DNA of 28,911 nucleotides from Thermoleophilia bacterium (GTDB lineage Bacteria > Actinomycetota > Thermoleophilia > Gaiellales > Gaiellaceae), in the NCBI GenBank assembly GCA_013362295.1, contig JABFWJ010000244.1:1-28911 (forward strand), given 5' to 3'. The notes beneath the pieces were generated by a model. The model had not been told where the DNA came from. It did no database searches and saw only the letters and a list, made by a program, of their open reading frames with translations. This document shows positions 21,537-28,665 of the stretch, in pieces; within the stretch, counting starts at the first letter, position 1, and each line of letters opens with the position of its first letter. The position numbers and the translations under genes are program-made.

Positions 21537-22555
21537 GCCGGCACCGCCTGCTGCGAGAACGCCACCAGCTGGTCCAGGCGAGCCGCTGCGGCGCCGGAGT
21601 CGAGCGTCTCGCGCGCGATCGAAACGCCCTCCTTGAGGTCTGCTGCGTGGCCGCCCGCCGCGATCGCCCCGGCTGCGTTGAGCACGATCGCCGAACGGCG
21701 CCCGCCGTTCCCGCCCTCGAACACCTCGCGGATCCTGCGCCCGTTCTCCTCGGCGGTGCCTCCGCGCAGCTCGTCCGGATCGCACCGCTCGACGCCGAGC
21801 TCGAGCGGATCGATCTCGCGGCGCCGCACATCGCCGTCCACGACCTCGCAGAGGAGGTTCGGCCCTGCGGGCGAGAGCTCGTCGATGCCGCCCGCGCCGT
21901 GGACGACGAATGCGCGGCGGGCGCCGAGCTTCGCGAGCACGTCGGCGATCACGGGCACGAGCAGCGGAGAGTAGACGCCGACGACCTGCGCGCGCGCGCC
22001 GGCCGGGTTCGTCAGCGGGCCGAGCACGTTGAAGACGGTGCGTGCGGCGAGCTCGCGCCGCACGGGACCGGCGTGCTTCATCGCCGGGTGGTGCGTCGGG
22101 GCGAACATGAAGCCGAAGCCGAGCTCGTCGATCGACTGCGCGATCCGCTCAGGGGTCTGCTCGAGGTTGAAGCCGAGCTGCTCGAGCACGTCCGCACTGC
22201 CGCACAGCGAGGAGACGGAACGGTTGCCGTGCTTCGCGACCCCCGCGCCGGCCGCTGCGGCGAGCAGCGCCGCCGCGGTCGAGATGTTGAACGTCTTGCC
22301 GCCGTCGCCGCCCGTGCCCGCGGTGTCGACGAGGTCCTGCCGCTTCGGCTCGACGGGCACGACGTGCGCGCGCATCGCCTCGGCGGCGCCCGCGATCTCG
22401 TCTGCCGTCTCGCCCTTCAGCCGCAGCGCGACGAGGAAGCCGCCGATCTGCGCGGGCGTCGCGTTGCCGGACATGATCGTGTCCATCACCTCGCGCGCGT
22501 CCTCGCGCGTCAGGTCGTGGCCGTCGAGCAGCTGCGCGAGGGCGTTCTGGATCAT
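21533..22555 (-). CDS. trpD: Anthranilate phosphoribosyltransferase
   Basis: TrpD transfers phosphoribose from PRPP to anthranilate. At 340 residues it is of normal length. The glycine-rich PRPP loop DTAGTGGDGGKTFNIST, the KHGNRSVSS segment, FMFAPTHHPAMKH and FNVLGPLTNPA are all present. ATG 22555 overlaps the trpG stop and the 3' end overlaps trpC/F (both ATGA), giving fully coupled translation in the operon. Confidence 0.97.
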   Translation of the reverse strand: MIQNALAQLLDGHDLTREDAREVMDTIMSGNATPAQIGGFLVALRLKGETADEIAGAAEAMRAHVVPVEPKRQDLVDTAGTGGDGGKTFNISTAAALLAAAAGAGVAKHGNRSVSSLCGSADVLEQLGFNLEQTPERIAQSIDELGFGFMFAPTHHPAMKHAGPVRRELAARTVFNVLGPLTNPAGARAQVVGVYSPLLVPVIADVLAKLGARRAFVVHGAGGIDELSPAGPNLLCEVVDGDVRRREIDPLELGVERCDPDELRGGTAEENGRRIREVFEGGNGGRRSAIVLNAAGAIAAGGHAADLKEGVSIARETLDSGAAAARLDQLVAFSQQAVPA

Positions 22556-23106
22556 GCGAGGAAATTCCTGGCGATGTCGCGGCCGTGCGGGGTCAGCACG
22601 GACTCGGGGTGGAACTGCACGCCGTCGACCGGCAGCTCCCTGTGGCGGACCGCCATCACCTCGCCGTCGGCTGCTGTCGCGGAGATCTCGAACACGTCGG
22701 GCACGGACGTCGCCGCGAGCGAGTGGTAGCGGCCCGCGAGAAAGTCGGACGGCAGGTCGGCGAAGATGCCGCGGCCGTCGTGCGCGACGAGCGTCGCCTT
22801 GCCGTGCACGAGCTGCTGCGCAGGTCCGACCTCGCCGCCGAACACCTGCACGATCGCCTGGTGCCCGAGGCAGACGCCGAGCGTCGGCAGCGTGCCGGCC
22901 AGGCGGCGCAGGATCTCCGGCGTCGCGCCCGCGTGCTCGGGGCGGCCGGGGCCGGGGGAGACGACGAGGTGGGAGGGTGCGAGCTCCTCCGCCTCGTCGG
23001 CGGTGATCTCGTCGTTGCGCCGCACGACGACCTCCGCGCCCAGCTCGCCGAAGAGATGCGCGAGGTTGTACGTGAAGGAGTCGTAGTTGTCGATGAGCAG
23101 GATCAT
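22552..23106 (-). CDS. trpG: Anthranilate synthase glutamine amidotransferase subunit
   Basis: This is a class I glutamine amidotransferase of 184 residues, supplying ammonia to TrpE. The catalytic triad is visible: Cys79 in GVCLGHQ, His166 and Glu168 in QFHPES. VSPGPGRPEHAG forms the oxyanion-hole region. The protein may also serve as PabA in folate synthesis, as in bacteria with a single copy; this cannot be tested here. It overlaps trpE by 4 nt at its start. Confidence 0.95.
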   Translation of the reverse strand: MILLIDNYDSFTYNLAHLFGELGAEVVVRRNDEITADEAEELAPSHLVVSPGPGRPEHAGATPEILRRLAGTLPTLGVCLGHQAIVQVFGGEVGPAQQLVHGKATLVAHDGRGIFADLPSDFLAGRYHSLAATSVPDVFEISATAADGEVMAVRHRELPVDGVQFHPESVLTPHGRDIARNFLA

Positions 23107-24326
23107 CGTCGTTCCGCCTGCTCGATCGCAGCCTCGATCGCCGCCAGCTTGTTCAGGCACTCCTGGTGCTCGTCCCCCGGATCGGAATCGGCGACGATCC
23201 CGCCTCCCGCCTGCAGAAAGGCGCGCCCGTCCTGGAAGCGGACGGTGCGCAGCGCGATGCACGTATCGAACGAGCTGCCAGGCAGGTAATAGCCCACGAC
23301 GCCTGCGTACGTGCCGCGGCGGTAGCCCTCGAGCTCGGTGATGATCTGCATCGCGCGCACCTTCGGCGCGCCCGAGACGGTGCCGGCCGGGAACGTCGCG
23401 CGCAGGAGGTCGAACGGCGTCACGCCCGGAGCGAGCTCGCCGGCGACCTCGGAGACGAGGTGCGTGACATGCGAGAAGCGCTCGGGCTCGAGGAAGCGCT
23501 CCACCTTGACGGTCCCGGGCACGCAGACGCGCGACAGGTCGTTGCGGCCGAGGTCGACGAGCATCACGTGCTCCGCGCGATCCTTCTCCGAGGTGAGCAG
23601 CCGCTCCGCGTCGCCGTCGCCCCGGGCCGTCGTGCCGGCGATCGGGTTCAGGCTCGCCCGGGAGCCCTCGGCCTTCACATGCGTCTCCGGCGACGAGCCG
23701 ACGAGCGCGACGCCCTCGAGCTCGAGCAGGAACAGGTACGGCGACGGGTTGATCTTCCGCAGTGCGCGATACACGGCGAGCGGCGATACGTTCGTCTCGC
23801 GCTCGGCGCGCTGAGAGAGGACGACCTGGAAGATGTCGCCGCGCCGGATGTAGTCCTTCGCCACCTCGATGCGGCGCTCGTGCTCCGCCCGGTCCGGGAA
23901 GCGCACGGTCTCGTCCGCCGCGACCGGCTCCTGCAGCGCGGCCTCGACCGGCGCCGCGAGCACGCGCGCGACTTCCGCGGGATCGCCGACGAGGACGTCG
24001 GCCGTGCCGGTCACATGGTCGAAGCGGAGAAACACGTCGGCGACGACGAAGCGGCTCTCCGGCACGTCGGGCCCGTTGTCGGGCAGGGGTACGGTGCGCT
24101 CGAGCTTCGCGATGTGGTCGTAGCCGAGGTACCCGACCACGGCCTCGCCGAGCGCCTCCGCCTCCTCGAACGAGACGATCCGGTCGCCGCAGCCGACGAA
24201 CGAGTGCCGGCCGAGGCGCCCCTGGTCGACCGATTCGAGCAGGAACGAGGCGCGGCCGGTCTCGCGCAGGCGGAGGTACGCCGCGAGCGGTGTCAGGAGG
24301 TCGATGTCGAGTTCGGTGATCGTCAT
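23103..24326 (-). CDS. trpE: Anthranilate synthase component I
   Basis: TrpE converts chorismate and ammonia to anthranilate. The N-terminal feedback motif LLES (residues 29-32) is present, so tryptophan inhibition is expected. The chorismate domain shows IRRGDIFQVVLSQR, NPSPYLF, VGSSPE, PIAGTTARG, HVMLVDLGRNDL, SHVTHLVSEV, FPAGTVSGAPKVRAM and GYYLPGSSFD. At 407 residues it is shorter than the 450-520 typical of TrpE, with compact N-terminal regulatory elements. It is the first structural gene, 23 nt downstream of an intrinsic terminator and leader peptide. The ribosome site before ATG 24326 is weak. Confidence 0.95.
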   Translation of the reverse strand: MTITELDIDLLTPLAAYLRLRETGRASFLLESVDQGRLGRHSFVGCGDRIVSFEEAEALGEAVVGYLGYDHIAKLERTVPLPDNGPDVPESRFVVADVFLRFDHVTGTADVLVGDPAEVARVLAAPVEAALQEPVAADETVRFPDRAEHERRIEVAKDYIRRGDIFQVVLSQRAERETNVSPLAVYRALRKINPSPYLFLLELEGVALVGSSPETHVKAEGSRASLNPIAGTTARGDGDAERLLTSEKDRAEHVMLVDLGRNDLSRVCVPGTVKVERFLEPERFSHVTHLVSEVAGELAPGVTPFDLLRATFPAGTVSGAPKVRAMQIITELEGYRRGTYAGVVGYYLPGSSFDTCIALRTVRFQDGRAFLQAGGGIVADSDPGDEHQECLNKLAAIEAAIEQAERR

Positions 24327-24349
24327 GGGAGAAGGTCTTTCGAAGAATG

Positions 24350-24373
24350 AAAAACGACCCTCGTCGGGGTCGT
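24350..24373 (-). terminator. Intrinsic terminator of the trp attenuator
   Basis: On the - strand ACGACCC (24373-24367) pairs with GGGTCGT (24360-24354), the inner C and CGACGA forming the loop, followed by a run of T to 24350. It lies between the leader peptide and trpE, the position of a trp attenuator. A separate 12-position stem with one mismatch (24433-24422 with 24390-24379) lies just upstream and overlaps the end of the leader peptide. A clear antiterminator pairing was not found by eye. Confidence 0.8.
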
Positions 24374-24406
24374 CGGTCGAGCGGTGCGGGCTGTCGGCGC
24401 GTTCGG

Positions 24407-24472
24407 CTACGCGCGCAGGCTCCCGCCCCGCTCACGGCGCCACGCCCACCACGTCGGAGTCGGGGAGGTCAT
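24407..24472 (-). CDS. trpL: trp operon leader peptide
   Basis: A 21-codon reading frame begins MTSPTPTWWAW and ends in a basic tail, with TAG at 24409-24407. Three Trp codons (TGG at 24451-24449, 24448-24446 and 24442-24440) occur within four positions. Trp is rare, and this clustering is the hallmark of a leader peptide controlling attenuation. It lies about 10 nt downstream of a predicted transcription start and upstream of an intrinsic terminator before trpE. Low charged tRNA-Trp would stall the ribosome at these codons and favour read-through. GGGG precedes the ATG closely as a weak ribosome site. Confidence 0.85.
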   Translation of the reverse strand: MTSPTPTWWAWRRERGGSLRA

Positions 24473-24481
24473 CTGCCCCGC

Positions 24482-24510
24482 AGCCTAGGCGAGCCTGGTT
24501 CAATGCGCAA
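24482..24510 (-). promoter_or_regulatory. Promoter of the trp operon
   Basis: On the - strand TTGCGC (24510-24505) and TAGGCT (24487-24482) are separated by 17 nt. The predicted start lies just before the trpL ATG at 24472. The region is divergent from the M42 peptidase gene, which begins at 24514. Confidence 0.55.
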
Positions 24511-24513
24511 GCC

Positions 24514-25566
24514 ATGGCGGTGCCAGAACTGTTGACAGCGCTCCTGAACGCGCCCGGTCCCTCCGGGCACGAGGAAGAGCCCGCGCGTATCTGGCGCGAG
24601 GCCGCGTCGCAGTTCGCCGAAGTGACATCGGACACCATGGGCTCGTCCTTCGCGCGCGTCCGCGCCGGCGAGGGAGCCCCGACGCTCGCGTTGATGGGGC
24701 ACATCGACGAGATCGGCATCGCCGTGACGAACATCGAGGACAGCGGCCTCCTGTCGTTCACGGCCATCGGCGGGATCTCGGCGGAGATGCTGATGGGCCA
24801 GCGGTTCGAGCTGCTGACCCGCAACGGGCGCATTCCGGCCGCGATCTCGCGTAAGCGGATCCAACCCGAGCACCTGCGCGACCGCCCACGGCCCGAGCTT
24901 TCGGATCTGCACGTCGACATCGGCGCCAGGGACCGCGAGGACGCCGAGAGGCTCGTCCGGGTCGGCGACCCGGGCGTGTGGGTGGGGCCGCCGGCCGAGC
25001 TGCCGAACGGCCGCCTGCTCGCGAAGGCGCTCGACAACCGCCTGGGGGCGTACATCGCGCTCGAGGCGGCGCGCCGGGTGGCCGAAGCCCGCACGGCGCA
25101 GGTCGAGGTCGTCGCCGTGGCGGCCGTGCAGGAGGAGATCGGGCTCTACGGCGCCCGTACGGCGGCCTACGGGCTCGATCCCGCGGTCGCGATCGCGATC
25201 GACGTCACGCCTGCGACCGACGTCCCGGGCGGCGACCCGAAACGCGCCGGCAAGATCGAGCTCGGGATGGGCGCGATGATCGCGCGCGGGCCGACGCTCA
25301 ACAAGCACGTCACCGATCTGCTCGGCGAGGCGGCGGAGGCGGAAGGTATTCCGCACGCGTGGGAGGTCTATTCGCGCACGACGTCGACCGACGCGGACGA
25401 GATCCACCTCGTGCGCGCCGGCATCCCGACCGGCCTGATCTCGATCGCGACGCGCTACCTGCACAGTCCCAACGAGATCTGCGCGCTCGAGGACGTCGAG
25501 TCGATCATCCGTCTGATCGTCGCGTTCGCGCAGCGGTTGTCCCGCGACCAATCCTTCGTGCGCTGA
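24514..25566 (+). CDS. M42-family metallopeptidase
   Basis: This 350-residue co-catalytic metalloaminopeptidase belongs to the M42 (glutamyl aminopeptidase/tetrahedral peptidase) family. Metal and catalytic residues appear in order: His63 and Asp65 (GHIDEIG), Asp174 (ALDNRLGAY), Glu207-Glu208 (QEEIG), Asp230 (IAIDVT) and His317 (RYLHSPNE). ATG 24514 has no clear ribosome site, so it may be leaderless or use unusual initiation. Upstream in-frame sequence overlaps the trp promoter and leader and is rejected. It overlaps the thiolase start by one base. A cytosolic role in peptide trimming is likely; substrate preference is unknown. Confidence 0.92.
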   Translation: MAVPELLTALLNAPGPSGHEEEPARIWREAASQFAEVTSDTMGSSFARVRAGEGAPTLALMGHIDEIGIAVTNIEDSGLLSFTAIGGISAEMLMGQRFELLTRNGRIPAAISRKRIQPEHLRDRPRPELSDLHVDIGARDREDAERLVRVGDPGVWVGPPAELPNGRLLAKALDNRLGAYIALEAARRVAEARTAQVEVVAVAAVQEEIGLYGARTAAYGLDPAVAIAIDVTPATDVPGGDPKRAGKIELGMGAMIARGPTLNKHVTDLLGEAAEAEGIPHAWEVYSRTTSTDADEIHLVRAGIPTGLISIATRYLHSPNEICALEDVESIIRLIVAFAQRLSRDQSFVR

Positions 25567-26720
25567 TGGCCGACCGCAGCGTGATCGTCGCGGCAGTTCG
25601 CACTCCGTTTGGACGGCTCGGCGGCGGGCTCGCCCGCTACGAGGCGACCGAGCTCGGCGCGCTCGTGATCAAGGCGGCGCTCGAGCGCATCGGCCTCGAG
25701 CCGCACGAGCCGCAGTACGCCATCATGGGACAAGTCCTCCAGGGCGGCGCCGGCCAGGCGCCCGCGCGGCAGGCGGCGATCGGAGCCGGCCTGCCGAAGG
25801 AGACGCCCGCGGACACGATCAACAAGGTGTGCGCGTCGTCGATCCGGGCGATCGAGATCGCCGACTCGATGATCCGGGCAGGCGACGTCGAGGTCGTCGT
25901 CACCGGCGGCATGGAGTCGATGTCGAATGCGCCGTACCTTCTGAAGAAGGCGCGGTTCGGGTACCGCCTCGGCCACGGCGAGCTGCTCGACTCGATGGTC
26001 TACGACGGGCTCACGTCGACGTTCGACCAGCTGCACATGGTGGCCCAGAACTCGCAGGTCTCGCGCGAGCTCGGGATCTCGCGCGAACAGCAGGACTCGT
26101 GGGCCGCGCGCTCGCACGAGCGTGCAGCGGCGGCGCAGGACGCGGGCCGCTTCGACGACGAGATCGTGCCCGTCGGCGACGTGACCGCCGACGAGTCGAT
26201 CCGGCGCGACACGACGGTCGAGAAGCTCGCGGCGCTGAAGCCCGTCTTCGACCCGGAGGGCACCACGACCGCAGGCAACGCGCCGGGCGTCAACGACGGG
26301 GCGAGCTGCGTGATCGTCTGCTCGGAGGAGTGGGCGTCCAAGCGCGGCCTCGAGCCTCTGGCGACCATCGTCGCACAGGGGTATGTCGCGGACGACTTCG
26401 CGTATCTCGCTCGCACCCCTGCGCGTGCCGGGGCGATGGCGCTGGAGCGCGCCGGGAAGACGATCGAGGACGTCAGCCGGGTCGAGATCAACGAGGCATT
26501 CGCGTCGGTCGCCTGGAACTCCACGAAGATGCTCGGCGCCGACGAGGAGCAGGTGAACGTCAACGGCGGCGCGGTCGCGCTCGGCCACCCGATCGGCGCG
26601 TCGGGCGGCCGGATCGTCGGCACGATGGTGCACGAGCTGCGCCGCAACGGAGGCGGCCTCGGCCTGGCCGCGATCTGCAGCGGCGGCGGTCAGGGCGACG
26701 CGCTCCTCATCGAGGTCTAG
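25566..26720 (+). CDS. Thiolase (acetyl-CoA C-acetyltransferase type)
   Basis: This is a 384-residue thiolase with the three catalytic residues: Cys89 (NKVCASS, acylation), His341 (VALGHPIGASGG) and Cys371 (ICSGGGQGD). The length and VCASSIRAIEIA context fit the degradative/biosynthetic acetoacetyl-CoA thiolase group. ATG 25566 overlaps the peptidase stop (TGATG). A 3-hydroxyacyl-CoA dehydrogenase lies about 1.1 kb downstream on the same strand, so together they could interconvert acetyl-CoA and 3-hydroxybutyryl-CoA. The long frame upstream of 25566 is a shadow of the peptidase gene. Confidence 0.96.
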   Translation: MADRSVIVAAVRTPFGRLGGGLARYEATELGALVIKAALERIGLEPHEPQYAIMGQVLQGGAGQAPARQAAIGAGLPKETPADTINKVCASSIRAIEIADSMIRAGDVEVVVTGGMESMSNAPYLLKKARFGYRLGHGELLDSMVYDGLTSTFDQLHMVAQNSQVSRELGISREQQDSWAARSHERAAAAQDAGRFDDEIVPVGDVTADESIRRDTTVEKLAALKPVFDPEGTTTAGNAPGVNDGASCVIVCSEEWASKRGLEPLATIVAQGYVADDFAYLARTPARAGAMALERAGKTIEDVSRVEINEAFASVAWNSTKMLGADEEQVNVNGGAVALGHPIGASGGRIVGTMVHELRRNGGGLGLAAICSGGGQGDALLIEV

Positions 26721-27079
26721 TGGTTCGCGCCGCGGGCGGGATCGTCGTCCGCGACCGGTGTGTGCTGCTCGTGCACCGGCCGAAGTACGACGACTGGTCC
26801 TTCCCGAAGGGCAAGCTCGAGGACGGCGAGACGTGGGAGGAGGCGGCGCTGCGCGAGGTCGAGGAGGAGAGCGGTCTTCGCTGCAGGGTCGGCGAGGAGC
26901 TGGGACGCACGCACTACGACGTCGCCGCGGGGCCGAAGGAGGTGCGCTACTACCGGATGGCCTGCGCCGGCGAGCCGCGTCCGCAGCACGAGGTGGACGA
27001 GGTGCGGTGGGTGTCGATCGACGACGCGCGCGAGCTGCTCACGCACGAGCGCGACCGGCTGCTGCTCGAACGCCTTTAA
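26720..27079 (+). CDS. Nudix hydrolase
   Basis: A single Nudix domain of 119 residues. The full Nudix box GX5EX7REUXEEXGU is visible as GKLEDGETWEEAALREVEEE followed by SGL, preceded by WSFPKGKL, a form found in MutT1-like enzymes. It hydrolyses a nucleoside diphosphate linked to another group; the substrate is not predictable. GTG 26720 shares its first base with the thiolase TAG stop. Its TAA overlaps, tail to tail, the stop of a small - strand gene. Confidence 0.9.
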   Translation: MVRAAGGIVVRDRCVLLVHRPKYDDWSFPKGKLEDGETWEEAALREVEEESGLRCRVGEELGRTHYDVAAGPKEVRYYRMACAGEPRPQHEVDEVRWVSIDDARELLTHERDRLLLERL

Positions 27080-27225
27080 CTGCTCGGGTGCAGTTCGCGC
27101 GACCCGTTCGAGCTCGCGCGTCCCCAATCACGCAACGCCTCCGCCGCGGCGCCGATCCCACCGAGCCACCGAAAGCCGCCGAGCACCAGCACGTAGAGCA
27201 CACCGAGGACGATCCAGCTCCACAT
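27076..27225 (-). CDS. Hidden 49-residue single-pass membrane protein
   Basis: A 50-codon frame starts at ATG 27225 with GAGG a few nt upstream and ends in TAA at 27078-27076, overlapping the Nudix stop. The protein begins MWSWIVLGVLYVLVLGGF, a good membrane helix (about residues 3-20), followed by WLGGIGAAAEALRDWGR and a polar tail. Third codon positions are mostly G or C, as in neighbouring genes. It follows the GNAT gene on the - strand after a palindromic repeat cluster. I recognise no family. It fills what would otherwise be a 230-nt gap. Confidence 0.5.
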   Translation of the reverse strand: MWSWIVLGVLYVLVLGGFRWLGGIGAAAEALRDWGRASSNGSRELHPSS

Positions 27226-27253
27226 GCCTCGAGCTTACCCCGTTTGCAGGGCT

Positions 27254-27310
27254 CGAATCTGGTTCGGCTGCGCCGAATCAGATTCGAATTTCGCAGCGAA
27301 ACCAGGATTC
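27254..27310. repeat. Dispersed palindromic repeat, cluster D
   Basis: Two exact cores, CGAATCTGGTTCG (27254) and CGAATCAGATTCG (27274), are 20 nt apart with spacer GCTGCGC, the same spacer as in cluster A. A degenerate third core (CGAAACCAGGATTC, 27297-27310) runs into the stop codon of the GNAT gene. The cluster separates the GNAT gene from the small membrane-protein gene. Confidence 0.82.
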
Positions 27311-27818
27311 AAGCTCTTCGAAGCTCGAAGCGCTTCCGGTAGCGCACCTCCGGCGCGCGGACGTCCCAGCGGGGCTCCGCCTTGCGGCCGCCGTCGACGG
27401 CCCAGCCGGCCCGCTCGTAGAAGCGGCGCGCGCGCGGGTTGTCCTCCAGCACCCAGAGCGTCGCCTCGGCGTATTCGCTGCGGAGCTGCTGCTCCGCCTG
27501 CTCGAGCAGCGCGCGGCCGGCGCCCGTCGACCACTCGTCGGGCTCGACGTAGATCGCGTAGAGCTCGCCGATGCCGCTCTCGTCGCGGCTCGGACCGACC
27601 GAGGCGAAGCCGACGACGACGCCCGCACGCTCCGCGACGAACGTCGACCAGCCCGGCGGCGGCCGCTCGAGCCGCTCGCTCCACCGGGACGCGTGGATGA
27701 ACCCCCCGCGGTCGAGCTCCTCGGCGGGGAAGACATGGCGATACGCCGTCTGCCAGCCGCGCTCCTGCACGCCCGCGATCGCGTCGGCGTCCGCACCGGT
27801 TGCCTTCCTGACCTGCAT
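27309..27818 (-). CDS. GNAT-family N-acetyltransferase
   Basis: A 169-residue GNAT protein. The acetyl-CoA-binding motif A is LYAIYVEPDEWSTGAGRALL, with motif B as LWVLEDNPRARRFYERAGW. MQVRKATGADADAIAGVQERGW is the typical N-terminal strand-helix. It transfers an acetyl group to an amine; the acceptor cannot be predicted. It starts at ATG 27818, 25 nt from the divergent dehydrogenase gene, and its stop lies in the degenerate part of repeat cluster D. Confidence 0.92.
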   Translation of the reverse strand: MQVRKATGADADAIAGVQERGWQTAYRHVFPAEELDRGGFIHASRWSERLERPPPGWSTFVAERAGVVVGFASVGPSRDESGIGELYAIYVEPDEWSTGAGRALLEQAEQQLRSEYAEATLWVLEDNPRARRFYERAGWAVDGGRKAEPRWDVRAPEVRYRKRFELRRA

Positions 27819-27829
27819 CGTGCGAAGGG

Positions 27830-27835
27830 TAGGCT
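27830..27835 (+). promoter_or_regulatory. Possible -10 element for a leaderless dehydrogenase transcript
   Basis: TAGGCT stands 8 nt before GTG 27844, the same hexamer as in the trp promoter. With only 25 nt to the divergent gene and no ribosome site, leaderless translation is plausible. No good -35 is seen. Confidence 0.35.
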
Positions 27836-27843
27836 GCCCCGCC

Positions 27844-28665
27844 GTGAAGTTCGAACACGTTCTCGTCGTCGGCGCGGGCCAGATGGGCGGCGGGATCGCG
27901 CAGGTCGTCGCTGCGTCGGGCCGGAGGGTCTCGCTCCACGATCCCTATCCGGGCGCCGTCGAGCGCGGAGTCGAGGCGATGCGCAAGAGCCTGACGAAGC
28001 TCGGGGCCGACGTCGAGGAGACGCTCGGCCGCATCGAGCCTGTCGAAGACCTCGCCGCCGCCGACCTCCTGATCGAGGCGATCACCGAGGACGCGCAGGC
28101 CAAGGAGAAGCTCTTCCGACGCGCCGACGAGGTCCTACCGGCCACGGCGATCCTCGCGTCGAACACGAGCTCGATCCCGATCACGTCGCTTGCCGCCGTG
28201 ACGCAGCGTCCGGAGCAGGTGATCGGGATGCACTTCTTCAACCCCGTGCCCGTGCTGAGGCTCGTCGAGGTGATCCGCGCGGTCCAGACCTCGGACGAGA
28301 CCGCGGCAGCGATCGTGGAGCTCGCGCGCGACCTCGGCAAGGAGCCCGCGGAGGCGCGTGACTTCCCGGGCTTCGTCTCCAACCGCATCCTGATGCCGTT
28401 CATCAACGAGGCCGCCTATGCGCTGATGGAAGGAGTTGCGGAACCGGAGGCGATCGACACGATCGCGAAGCTCGGCTTCGCCCATCCGATGGGGCCGTTG
28501 GCGCTCGCGGATCTGATCGGCCTCGACACGTGCGTCGCGATCATGGAGGTGCTGCAATGCGGCCTCGGCAACCCGAAGTACGCGCCGTGCCCGCTGCTAC
28601 GCCAGTACGTCCAGGCCGGGCGGCTGGGCCGAAAATCCGGCCGCGGCTTCTACTCCTACGGCTAG
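27844..28665 (+). CDS. 3-hydroxyacyl-CoA (3-hydroxybutyryl-CoA) dehydrogenase
   Basis: This 273-residue NAD-dependent dehydrogenase has VVGAGQMGGGIAQ for cofactor binding, LHDP after the second strand (Asp, NAD preference), SNTSSIPI (catalytic Ser), MHFFNPVP with His130, Glu142 and FVSNRI with Asn180. The C-terminal domain has HPMGPLALADLIGLD. It is a stand-alone enzyme rather than part of a FadB fusion. It probably works with the thiolase at 25566 in short-chain acyl-CoA metabolism. Its last 69 nt are overlapped, tail to tail, by the ATP-grasp gene. GTG 27844 fits the start of the fold. Confidence 0.95.
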   Translation: MKFEHVLVVGAGQMGGGIAQVVAASGRRVSLHDPYPGAVERGVEAMRKSLTKLGADVEETLGRIEPVEDLAAADLLIEAITEDAQAKEKLFRRADEVLPATAILASNTSSIPITSLAAVTQRPEQVIGMHFFNPVPVLRLVEVIRAVQTSDETAAAIVELARDLGKEPAEARDFPGFVSNRILMPFINEAAYALMEGVAEPEAIDTIAKLGFAHPMGPLALADLIGLDTCVAIMEVLQCGLGNPKYAPCPLLRQYVQAGRLGRKSGRGFYSYG

